Positions 56,039 through 64,000 of a stretch of DNA of 64,000 bases are shown here, in pieces (within the stretch, counting starts at the first letter, position 1; the number at the start of each line of letters is the position of its first letter). The translations under genes and the position numbers were made by a program. Location of the stretch: the NCBI GenBank assembly GCA_039621445.1, contig CP154956.1:70301649-70365648 (forward strand), given 5' to 3'. The notes below the pieces were generated by a model. That model was given only the letters and a program-made list of their open reading frames with translations, made no database searches and had not been told where the DNA came from. The stretch comes from Euglena gracilis (Eukaryota > Euglenida > Euglenophyceae > Euglenales).

Positions 56039-56631
56039 TGCCAGCGGGGCCAGCAGCACCCCAAGGGGGGGGGGGGGTGCTGCGGCTGGGCTGGACCAAA
56101 ATCGGCCCACCCCTGGGAATGGGTTTTTGAGAGTGGGTGTGCCATGGGGGGTGCGCCATGGGTCAGTCCAACCCGGCCAAAAGCCAGGCCGTAAATTTTT
56201 GGTGGGTGGGGGGGTTAACCCCACGTGGGGGGTTGTGCGTGGGTGGGCTTTCGGGGGAAAAAAGTGAGTTGGTGGGTTTCCGCCCGGAGAATACATCTCT
56301 TTAAAATTTTGCAGACCCCAACCCGGGGAGGGGTGCCGCAGCCAGCCCCCCACACAGGTCACATGGGTGTTAAATGAATCTAAGCTCCTGATAGGCAACT
56401 ATCAGTTTCCTTGGAGACCGCATTAAATACAATCTATGCTGCTGATTGGTCAAAACTAACAGTTTCCTCGGGAACTGCGACAGGTCACCTGACCGAGAAC
56501 TCCCATGAAATAACGTGTCCAGATTTATCTGGAAAAAAATCCGAACCCACCCCCTCCCTCCAACATCTGTGTGGGTGCTTGGCGGCAATCAATTCCAGAC
56601 AGTCGTCGGGGAGGTCCAACAGATATGGCAT
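47346..56631 (-). CDS. F-box/leucine-rich-repeat gene, multi-exon reconstruction
   Basis: Exon-like, GC-rich blocks on the minus strand share a protein pattern. The first encodes [20 protein letters not shown], the start of an F-box. The second (54457-54306) encodes the rest ([19 protein letters not shown]). At least seven following blocks each encode about one LRR of the ribonuclease-inhibitor-like type (A..LA.L..AP.L..L.L.L..N.I...GA). Introns of 0.3-1.6 kb hold microsatellites, a C/G-tract MITE relative and motif arrays. F-box/LRR proteins usually bind SKP1 through the F-box and substrates through the LRRs in SCF ubiquitin ligases. Uncertain: exact borders, whether all blocks belong to one gene, and the 3' end. 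Confidence 0.6.
47489..47600 (+). repeat. (CA)n microsatellite
   Basis: Imperfect (CA)n with ACGT interruptions inside an intron of the LRR gene, just upstream of the 47466-47346 exon. Confidence 0.9.
47815..47879 (-). CDS. exon: partial LRR
   Basis: A C-run acceptor (CCCCCCCCAG) precedes [23 protein letters not shown] in GGGGTACAAC may be the donor. Confidence 0.5.
48345..48458 (-). CDS. exon: one LRR
   Basis: The acceptor GCCCCCAACAG is pyrimidine/C-rich and convincing. Encodes [20 protein letters not shown] and [11 protein letters not shown]. After DEAA the frame becomes Pro/Gly-rich, so the exon probably ends near 48.35 kb, possibly at a GC donor. Confidence 0.6.
48687..48860 (+). repeat. 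(TAA)n microsatellite
   Basis: More than 50 nearly uninterrupted TAA units in an intron of the LRR gene. Confidence 0.9.
49190..49360 (-). CDS. exon: two LRRs
   Basis: Clearest block of the series: [40 protein letters not shown], then [17 protein letters not shown]. An acceptor CCGCCAG precedes it. The matching register of the two repeats supports a real solenoid. Confidence 0.65.
49436..49672. repeat. diverged partial copy of MITE family 1
   Basis: The right end matches family 1 (GGTGGTCATTGGACATGG, then GTCGTTGGACAAAG, G run and TA), and the interior keeps the GGGCAAAAATTTGTC-type stretch and GCGCC-type half hairpins. The left terminal repeat is missing. It sits within an LRR-gene intron. 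Confidence 0.6.
50000..50125 (-). CDS. exon: one LRR
   Basis: Encodes [20 protein letters not shown] and [12 protein letters not shown]. Acceptor CCGGCAG fits at its start. It lies directly beside the (TATATG)n array at 50.16 kb. Confidence 0.5.
50157..50398 (+). repeat. (TATATG)n / (TA)n microsatellite
   Basis: About 20 copies of GTATAT in phase, then TA and TATG repeats. Apparent open frames here are simple repeat. Confidence 0.9.
50655..50800 (-). CDS. exon: one to two LRRs
   Basis: Encodes [20 protein letters not shown] then [19 protein letters not shown], the same A.LL..LK.AP.L pattern as the exon at 49.2-49.36 kb. Borders estimated. Confidence 0.55.
51690..51770 (-). CDS. exon: one LRR
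   Basis: Encodes [23 protein letters not shown] directly after ACCG may be the donor. Part of the LRR series by pattern and spacing. Confidence 0.5.
52310..52472 (-). CDS. exon: two LRRs
   Basis: Acceptor GTGGCGAG at 52473. Encodes [20 protein letters not shown] and [17 protein letters not shown], two LxxLxLxxN repeats. No GT donor directly follows CEG; the end is estimated. Confidence 0.6.
53497..53523 (+). repeat. ATATTCAGG x3 tandem repeat
   Basis: Three perfect 9-bp units. Confidence 0.9.
53590..53975 (-). CDS. two possible exons with weak LRR character
   Basis: 53975-53870 encodes [20 protein letters not shown] and 53685-53590 encodes [20 protein letters not shown]. Both are GC-rich and in the right place, but the LRR pattern is weak and borders are not certain. 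Confidence 0.3.
54024..54078 (+). repeat. trinucleotide repeat tract
   Basis: CAT, CAA and CAG triplet runs in an LRR-gene intron region. Confidence 0.85.
54306..54457 (-). CDS. exon: C-terminal half of F-box
   Basis: Acceptor GAGACAG and donor AAA|GTCACG bound 152 bp encoding [20 protein letters not shown] and then [20 protein letters not shown], the LLxARRVCRRW-type second half of an F-box. Both splice sites are canonical. Confidence 0.55.
54600..54745 (+). repeat. GGTGAACA-type repeat array, part 1
   Basis: About five units of TTTTTTTGGTGAACA with AT-rich spacers, including a near-exact duplicate containing GGTGAACTATATGAAAAA. A second cluster lies at 55440-55590. Confidence 0.75.
55440..55590 (+). 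repeat. GGTGAACA-type repeat array, part 2
   Basis: About seven imperfect units of the same GTGAACA phrase. Both clusters lie in the presumed first intron of the F-box gene. Confidence 0.75.
55953..56036 (+). repeat. long poly-A tract
   Basis: About 80 A with one TAT interruption. It could be a retroposed poly-A tail (nothing recognisable precedes it) or simple expansion. Confidence 0.85.
56575..56631 (-). CDS. exon: N-terminal half of F-box
   Basis: ATG at 56631 (reverse strand) followed by [19 protein letters not shown], matching the LPxDxLxxI core of F-box domains. The frame stays open beyond the likely exon end; the donor was not resolved (no GT close by in phase, a GC donor is possible). 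Confidence 0.55.
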
Positions 56632-56639
56632 GTTGGAGG

Positions 56640-57765
56640 CGGTCTCTGCATGGGAAAAGAGGTTGAGATCTATCTGGAATTGGCGGGCCAAATTCTTATC
56701 TGTAGTTATCCGCAATTGTCCGTTGTTGCAAAAATAAATTAATGGGAGAAACATTGTTGAAAACCTGGGCAAAAAAAATGTATTGACTGAAGTAAATGTC
56801 CTCAAAAATTTCGTAGTTGATAAAATTCATGCATTTACTGGCACAGTCATCCTAAATTTTTTCCGATGGTACAGACAGCTGGAACGCTACGACAGATTGA
56901 AAAGTGGAAAATGCAACGATCAAAAAGAAAACGAAGCAAATCCAGTACACATCATCAAATGCATCCAACACAAAACTAGTCTTGCAATGATGTCAATCCA
57001 AAACCACATCAAAAAGGGCAAAGAGTCGGCTGTACCACAAAAGATAAACGGTGGTAATGCATCCCTTTTATATTTGGAAAAATGATTTAATTGCGGTCCA
57101 CTTCGCATTTTGTGCATGCTCATCAAAAAATATAAACGCCCCCAATGATAAGCACCCCCAGGTTTTATAAGATCTGGTCAGGGGATTTAGGACCCCCCCC
57201 CCTGGGGGGTCCAGCCTCCGGCTGGCAAAAAGGCTGCTGGCTGGATTTGAGCTGGCTGGCTGGACCCCCCCCCCCCGGGGGTGGGGGGGGTCCGGGGCTG
57301 GAGGGCTGGGTCGGTGAAAAACAAAAATTTCTACAATTTTTTTTGCCATTTTCGACATTTTGGTGGTTGGAGCTAGATCAAGGCTGGGGGGCTGTGATGG
57401 AGGAAGCTTGGTGAGGGGGAAAAAATGCAGGGATAGGTGACCTGGGCAGCCCAATTGGCTGGCCAGCCTGCGGCCGGCTGGCCCGGCCTCCGGCCGGGCT
57501 GGACCCGACTTTATTTCACTCGAGGGGGGGCTCCCAGCTCGAATTTGGGCTGCTGGCTGGATTTGAGCTGGCTGGCTGGCTGGACCCCCCCGGGGGGGGA
57601 TAGGGTACCCTCCGGCTTAAGAAATCCCCTGGATCTGGTTGGGTTCGTCGGCCGAAGGCTGCAGCTGAGCTCCCTCAGCGCTGTACGGGAAGGCTGGTGG
57701 GATGGGTCGACCCCCACCCGGGAGGTGGGGGGGTTGGGCAGGGGGGGGGGGCAAAAACTGCACAC
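56640..57765. other. no confident gene; GGCTGG-rich patch
   Basis: A 100-codon plus-strand open frame at 56783-57085 has no recognisable domain. 57.2-57.6 kb is rich in GGCTGG/GCTGGCTGG direct repeats around C/G runs. Confidence 0.35.
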
Positions 57766-57769
57766 GGGC

Positions 57770-57846
57770 AGGTCAAAAACTGCACTGCAAAAAAACTGCA
57801 AAAAACTGCAAAAAACTGCAAAAAAAAACTGCAAAAAACTGCACAT
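57770..57846 (+). repeat. ACTGCAAAAA tandem array, part 1
   Basis: Six to seven units of AAAAAACTGC with A-length variation. Confidence 0.85.
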
Positions 57847-58845
57847 CAACAAAAAATAACAATAAACAAGCTGAAATAGTGTGCATATGCAAAACAATGT
57901 AAATTGTAATCACATGAGAACGCCCCAATTTCATCTAACTTTTGCACAGCTTTGGAGCTGATGACAATAAAAATGAAAGCAATCAATCAAGGTACACTGT
58001 ACATGGGTTTTCATGCACTGAAACACAAGTCATGTTTTTGGTTTGGATGCTGGTTCACACTGGTTTTCCTGCACCAAAGCTTGTGACGGCCATGCCCACG
58101 GAGGTGCCAAACAGCTAAATATGGAAAAAATGCACATACCCATATGCAGAAAGTTTCTATGTATGCTTTTAATTCTTGCATGGGATGTTCAGTTTTGGAA
58201 CTTTCGGTCCATCACCTGGTGAACTTCACCCATGTCACGATGCAAAAAATCTACAAAACTAAAAAAATCTACAACAACCATCACAAACTTTGAATACTGT
58301 CTTTAGGGGATTGCCAAATGGTCTGGGAATTTCTTGCAAATAAGAATGACTTCTTTGAAGCGTTTGGCTTGTGTGATATTTGGCCAAAATGCTTGGGACA
58401 AGGCCCAATCTTCTACAGGAGCTCGTGCTCCTTTGCGTCTCCACGAATCTCGCAAACTCCAACTTCAACCAAAATTTGCACAAAAAAAACAGTTTTGGAT
58501 TTGGTCCCCTAATCCCAAAATAATTAGTTGAATCTGCTCAGGAGTGTGCAAATGACGATTGCCAAAATAAGCATTGTGACATCTGTCACCACATGCACAA
58601 GTTGGAGATGGAGCGATTTTGGTTGGGGAGAAATTGTGGCGTTGTCACCGAAACAATCTGTTTTTTTGAATGGTGGCTACAACAATTTCTGTTGTGTCAA
58701 GAGGCAAGGCAGTTGGCAAAACAGTTGGGGGCAAGACAACTGGTGGGATTACTTGAGAAACACCCTTCAAACAATATAATCCAGCGTAACAAGGCGCAGA
58801 GCACCAAAAAATGAGCACCTCAGGTTTCCTCAAAACTGAAATAAA
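57847..58845. other. no gene seen
   Basis: AT-rich spacer between the two ACTGCAAAAA arrays. Short open frames without domains. Confidence 0.4.
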
Positions 58846-58846
58846 A

Positions 58847-58976
58847 AAAAAAACTGCAAAAAACTGCACGCGTGCAGTTTTTTCAGAAAAAAAGCTGCAA
58901 AAAACTGCAAAAAACTGCAAAAAACTGCAAAAAACCCAAAATGTGAAAACTGCAAAAAACTGCAAAAACTGCACGG
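58847..58976 (+). repeat. ACTGCAAAAA tandem array, part 2
   Basis: About nine units in the same orientation as part 1, interrupted by a palindrome CTGCACGCGTGCAG at about 58864-58878. The two arrays are about 1 kb apart. Confidence 0.85.
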
Positions 58977-59149
58977 TGTATATTTTGCCCCTCCCTGGGG
59001 GTTGGGTCGACCCCCCCCACCCACCATGGCACCCGCTCAAAGAAAATTTCTTTGGCGCCTTTGGCGCTGAAAGAAAATTTGGATCTAAAAATCGGTGCCC
59101 CCGGAAAAAGAGGAAAGCCTCGTTGGTGGAGGGGGGGGGGGTTGGACCC

Positions 59150-60960
59150 CTAATTGACCCCTAACTGGGCCAACTTTTTGGGTCAGTTGCTGAAAATCCC
59201 AAGGGGGGGGGTCTTATTTTGGGGGAGGTCTCCTTTTTGGAAATCGAAAAATGTCAAAAAATCACCATTATGGGAGCATTTTCACAGTTTCTGGGGGGGT
59301 CTCTTTTTTGGATCTTTGCTGAAAATCCCGAGGGGGGTCTTCTTATCCGGGAGGGGTCGACTTTTTGGTTTTTTGCTGAAAATTATCAGGGGGGTCTTAA
59401 TTTGGGAGGGGCTAATTTTTTGGGGGGGTTGCCACCAGGATGGGGGTGGGGGATGGTCGACTCGATTTCCGTACAGCCCTGCCCCCCCTCCCCACCACAG
59501 ATCAACACGGCACACACACACACACAGAGAAGGGGCAGAGGGAACTGCTGCTGCACCGGTCCAGCGGGACGATGCTGCGCGCCGGCCCGGCACTGCCGGC
59601 GGCGGTCATAGCGTACAAGCCCCACCCTCGGGGGCTGACGGGCTGACAGGGGACGCAGGGGGCCACCCACGGGATTTGCCGCGCCGACCCACGGGGAATG
59701 GATCCAACCCTCCGGCCCAGGCGGATCGCTGCCCGAACAGTGCACCCGATCATTCCACTGCGTATGGTGTGTCCGGACCCCCACCTGGTGGGCGATGGGC
59801 GATGGGCGATGGGCCATCCCCCCCCCCCCCCGGAGCCGCTGACTCGTTTCTGGCTCCGAGCGCTGCCCCCCGCGTCCAGAACGGCTGAACGGGCTGAAAA
59901 TGGAATCCCCCCTCAACTCAATCTTGAACAATTGGTCATTGATTTTGAGCCACCTCCACCTGAGTTGCCAATGTGATCCCCGCCACCGGGTTGGTATGGG
60001 TCTGATGAACACGACACTTTTCTGTTCACAAGGCAAGCAAAACGTCACAAATCCTCATGTAAACAGACAAAGCACACAGCCCTGGGATTCTTGAAAATAT
60101 CGACCAAAATATGAAACTTGATCCTTGTCTAAATGGCCTGCTGTATTATTTAAAAAAAAATCACAAATACAAACTGTGCAGGTCTCAATCAATCAAATCA
60201 ACCGATTACATCTGAAAGTTCTTCTCAGAGACCGAAAGAAAGGAAAAAAGAGTTCTGGAAAAGAACTGTGCACAATGCCAAAACGAAAGATTTGCAAAAA
60301 AACAACTACAGACACTGCCATTTCTGTGATGTATGTTCCCGTGTGTGTGTTGCAAAACATTTGACGTTGTGAACATGTGTCTGTTTGTGATTTTGCTCCT
60401 TGAAAATGTGTTCTTTTACCCTCATGGAGGTGGTCTCAATTTCTCTGGAGAGGATTGTGGAACTTTTCTTTTCATTTGTCAAAAGAATCTCCAACTGTGG
60501 ACCTGCACGGAAGCCTCCATATCGTGTTGGCCTCCTGGGCATGGTCCGGAAGGAAATGCGTGAACGACGGGAAACAATATAACCGGAGGTGGCCGGGGGA
60601 TGGCTCTCCCATCATCCAGTCGGCGTGCGGGGTCTCAGGCCCAGCTGAGGTAGCACTCGAAGCCGGAGGTCAGCATGCCAATGGGGGCAGGGCCCCGAAA
60701 GCCCAGGGGACTCCCTCATGAAGGCAACACTGGCGGAAGCAACTCTTCGGGCCTAAAACCAGTCCGGGAGTGGCAGACAATCATCCGTTGTTCGGGGGCT
60801 GTCCTGTCCGGCCGGGGCCCTGGTCGAGGGCGAGCACGGCGGGGTCGACCCGCTGCAGTCCCGCATTGGCCAGGCCTGAAGAAGATGCGGCCCCCATTTC
60901 GGCAGTCGTGCAATTCCGCACATTTGCACCGTGGAGTGTTGTGAGGAGAAGAGACAGGTC
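59150..60960. other. GC-rich exon-like patches, strand and identity unresolved
   Basis: 59.50-59.90 kb and 60.58-60.93 kb are GC-rich with composition like the LRR exons, and are open on both strands. Minus-strand fragments such as LANAGLQRVDPAVLALDQG faintly resemble LRRs, but no block shows the full pattern with splice sites. They may be exons of another LRR gene upstream of the F-box gene. Confidence 0.25.
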
Positions 60961-61667
60961 GCCAGCATTATGGTTATTGTCATGTGGCGATCAGATGCTT
61001 TCTAAAATGTAGTATATTCAGAACATTGGGGGGAACAGGCAGGAAAATTATTAAATTTTGGGAGGCATTTGTCCAAAGTTTTTCCCGCCGCCAGGATTCG
61101 TCCAAGAGTTTCCCCAGCAAACCTAAGAAAATTCCGATCTACTCCAAAAAACGTCCAAATAAATTTTTCGGCAATGCACACCTGTTCTCGAAATAAAATT
61201 ATCCTGCTCCGATTGATTTGTCCACAAAATCGTATTGCTTTTCCTAAATGAAATAAAAAAGAATGTTTTTTTTTCATTTCTTTATTCCAAGAACATGTCG
61301 AGGGTGTCGTGGGGATTCTGGACAGAAGTTGATGAAATGCAGGACGAATGCTGGGAGTAATTCTGGACGCCGCTGATGACGACGGGAAACATTCTGGCCG
61401 AAAAGCCTTGAACATTTTTTCCTCGGAATTTTGTGCGGATTCACGCCAAGTCACCCGATCATCCAGAATCCTAAGTTCCACTATATTGGGGGGCACATTC
61501 GAGCGGTTGCAATTGCTGTGGCACATGGTGCATAGCCAGATTGGGGTGAGCCAGGTCGCCGGTCGGGTCCAGAGATTTGGGATTATAAATAGAAAAACAT
61601 CACTCCATTCTGAGCACACATTGCACTACTGAAATCCGTTCAACAATCAATTAGTTGAAAGCAATAC
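60961..61667. other. no gene seen
   Basis: A 205-codon minus-strand open frame (61619-61002) is long but AT-rich and without motifs. Probably chance. Confidence 0.3.
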
Positions 61668-61721
61668 CTTCGATGACAAGCGCCGCATCACGCAGGGCGA
61701 GGAGCGACTCGTTGGATTGCT
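61668..61721 (-). CDS. possible small exon
   Basis: The acceptor TTTTCTTCCTCAACAG is strong, and ATCGAAG|GTATTG is a good donor. 54 bp encode SNESLLALRDAALVIE, helix-like. The plus strand is also open here for about 65 codons, so the strand is not certain. It could belong with the 63.57-63.74 kb exon only if exon order were reversed in another gene, so membership is unknown. Confidence 0.35.
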
Positions 61722-63566
61722 GTTGAGGAAGAAAAGGGTTCCTTTTGACAAACATCCGTTCATTGCTGCAAACACGGCAATCCCATTCTTCAAAGAGACC
61801 AAGAGGTGGCACTGTCAAAGATCATCACCATGAGATGTGCCCTGAGTGTTTTGCAACCAGGCTCAGTTTGACCAACCCCCTCCCCCAGGGGGGAGAGGGG
61901 TCACGAAGGGTCACCTTGGAGTGCCTGCTCAGTCGTACCCCCAAAACGGCCCTCCTCTGGGCTCCGGCCAGGATTTTCTAAAGCCGGGGGGGGAGCCTAC
62001 ACCTTTTTTCCAGCCTGCGCCTCCCAGCCAGGCTGTGGACCCCCCCCCCAGGGTCGCTGAACCAAAGTTTGGGCAGTCCGGCGTTTCGCACTGAAAATTT
62101 GAAGGGGAAAAAAGGGGGTCAAAAATGGCCGAAAATGGCACTTTCGCGTGTTCTTTATTGAGGTCTTCACCTCAAGATGTTGCCTTAAAAATGCCAACCC
62201 GGCTGGGTTTGGGCCTTTTTGCTGTTTGGGGGTCCCGCCAGGTCCAGCTGCCAGCCGACCGGACCCCCCCCCCCCGGAACCCAGCACCTTTTTTCCAACC
62301 ACCACCTTTTTCCAGGGACACCCCCAGGGGGTCCTTAAGAAAACCCCTGATTTCGGCACCTGTAGCGCCGGAGTGCCTTGGCCGAGTGCGCAGTCGCTTT
62401 TTGTCCCGGTTCCTTAAATCGAATCTGGGGGCCTTGTAGTGCCTGCCAGGAAGGCACCCCTGGTTCGTCCACACCTTAAAATTCAGCCTGATGACATCTC
62501 TGTTGAAATGCGCAGGTCATAAAGATACCCTTGTATCCTGATGACCCCTGCACACCAATACATTCTTCTGTTTCTTTCCTCGTGCATATGAATACATCCT
62601 TCCATATATAATTGCCTCTGCTGGAAAGAAAATTTATGTTTGCAGTTTCTTATTTGTAGTAGTAGTTTTTTTTTCATTTGCGACATACATGCAAATAATC
62701 TAGTCAACAGCCTCCAAATATCTATGCCTCGTAAATGTGCCACCAGTCGATGTTTGTGTTCTCCTGTGGTTGTCCAGTTTCAATGAGCACCTTAATTTTC
62801 TGAGTGTCAGCTGAAAATTTTGCATTTCACTGAAAACCTTTGTCCCCTCCCAGATATTTGAAATTTGACTGCGCATCACACAAAGACCACTGGAACCAGG
62901 ATAAGGTGTTCAAGCATTAAACCACCTGAAAATACGGGGGGAATGGAATTAAGATTTTTGGAGCCTATCTTTGGCCTGCTGGGCGATAGCTCACAGCGAA
63001 AAGAAAGCTGCGGGTACCCCCCAAAAAGGTTAAGACAATAAAAAGAGAGTGGGACAAAATTGTGAAACAGGAATACATGTCCAAAAAGCAAAAAAAAAAA
63101 TAACCAAATGAGATGCCACCTGAGGGCCCTGCGCTTTGTAAGGTCCTAGCATCAGCTGCTAAGGAAGAGGGGGCAGACCAGCTTCTTTGCCTCCATGGAC
63201 TTCAACCGGGGAAGCAGTTCACAGAACCAGGAGAGGGCGTAGAACTTAAAAGCGAGCTGAGGGGCAGCGACGGAGACAACAAAGAACCGCAGGAAGCGAC
63301 AGGATGCACCTCTCCCACGAGTCGTTAATGGCAGGCTCAAATTCAGCTCACAGCTCTTCACAGCAGGCCCAAACTCCTGGTTGGCATGTATCAGGTATGT
63401 TAATCTCCGCTTTTGCACAATCAAATTGCACAATTGCGGTGAGTATTTATGTTGCACGCACATTGCATCGCATGCACAGGACAGATATGAAAAATTCTGG
63501 AATGCTGGCTTTTCAAATGAGAATAAAACTTCACGCAACTGTGCACACAGTGAGAAGGGTATTCTC
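61722..63566. other. no confident gene
   Basis: 62.0-62.3 kb carries C/G runs and the GGCGTTTCGCACTGAAAATTT variant of the hairpin motif. 63.1-63.5 kb is open on both strands for 70-128 codons without motifs. Confidence 0.35.
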
Positions 63567-63740
63567 TAGCATAGTAATTCTTTGATCCGCACGAACTCCC
63601 GGGGACACTCATGCAAACGTGCATATTGCAGGCACACCCGAAGGACAGACTGAGCGTTGCCCTTCAAGATGCGCATAGAGATCAGCCACTCGACGTTCCT
63701 CAGCGTCACAAACGCTATCATACACAGCTTACTAATTGCC
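63567..63740 (-). CDS. exon of an unidentified helical-repeat-like gene
   Basis: The acceptor GCTTTTTTTGCAG is excellent. The 58-codon frame that follows (AISKLCMIAFVTLRNVEWLI, then LRVCLQYARLHECPREF) is rich in regularly spaced Leu/Val/Ile/Cys and ends in TAG. It looks like amphipathic helices of the ARM/HEAT sort, but I cannot name the family. As the frame ends in a stop it may be the last coding exon, with the rest of the gene to the right beyond 64 kb. Confidence 0.5.
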
Positions 63741-64000
63741 TGCAAAAAAAGCGGTGATATTTCGGGTTTCAAACCAGCATATGCCATCGCTTGGGGTGTC
63801 TCACTGCCAGGGCAGCTCGAAAGCTCCATTGAGATGAGGGATGGGCTAACTTGGCCAAGATCCGATGTCAGAGAGCCAGCCTGCACCCTTGCGCGCAAAT
63901 GTGTGCAAAGAAGAATTCGTGTGGGTGAAGCAGCTTCAATACCTGAGCATTTTATGGGGCCTGTGCTATGGGGTGCCTGCCTACTCAGGCATCCTCACCC

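Noticed and set aside
56783-57085. 100-codon plus-strand open frame
   Set aside because: AT-rich, no motif, no splice context; it lies just upstream of the start of the minus-strand F-box gene. Kept only as part of the unassigned stretch.
61002-61619. 205-codon minus-strand open frame
   Set aside because: Composition matches the surrounding non-coding DNA and no domain or good start is visible.

Overview
This window is nuclear DNA of a eukaryote, most likely a large-genome unicellular alga or other protist. The evidence is spliced coding fragments with GT..AG signals, several families of retrotransposon and DNA transposon, abundant microsatellites, a short interstitial (CCCTAA)n telomere-type tract, and GC-rich exons set in AT-rich, homopolymer-rich non-coding DNA. 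I cannot name the organism. The TTAGGG telomere type weakly argues against groups that use TTTAGGG. There are no bacterial operons, no rRNA genes and no CRISPR array.

Left part (1-20.5 kb): retrotransposons. A Ty3/gypsy-like element runs on the minus strand from about 7.94 kb past the left edge, in the order gag, cytosine-type DNA methyltransferase, retropepsin, reverse transcriptase, RNase H, integrase. The methyltransferase and protease share one open frame. The rest of the element has several frame changes and three in-frame stops. It is followed by three broken DIRS-like (tyrosine-recombinase type) elements: a minus-strand RT/RNase H fragment (8.8-10.06 kb), a plus-strand copy (about 11.7-15.1 kb) and a minus-strand copy (15.7-19.6 kb). 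A tandem pair of tRNA-derived SINE-like units lies at 11.06-11.64 kb, and a cluster of rearranged inverted repeats at 19.7-20.5 kb.

Middle part (20.5-46 kb): almost no recognisable genes, but many small mobile elements. These are a Merlin/IS1595-like DNA transposon with perfect 24-bp terminal inverted repeats (26.1-27.4 kb), four TA-flanked elements of 260-416 bp whose ends are runs of C/G, and a complete 1.5-kb element with an 11-bp target-site duplication (31.95-33.46 kb). Short palindromes are scattered among these, and each 1-4 kb stretch has its own palindrome consensus. One small spliced plus-strand gene of unknown function (40.93-41.59 kb) and a few exon-like pieces lie inside one of these palindrome arrays.

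Right part (46-64 kb): a minus-strand F-box/leucine-rich-repeat gene, reconstructed from about 12 exon-like blocks between 56.6 and 47.3 kb. Each block carries roughly one LRR, and its introns hold microsatellites and transposon pieces. F-box/LRR proteins are usually substrate receptors of SCF ubiquitin ligases. Further right are AT-rich DNA with motif arrays and at least one convincing minus-strand exon near 63.6 kb.

Many frame changes lie near homopolymer runs, so some apparent pseudogenes may be assembly indels. Start positions given for broken frames are limits of open frame, not proven initiation codons.
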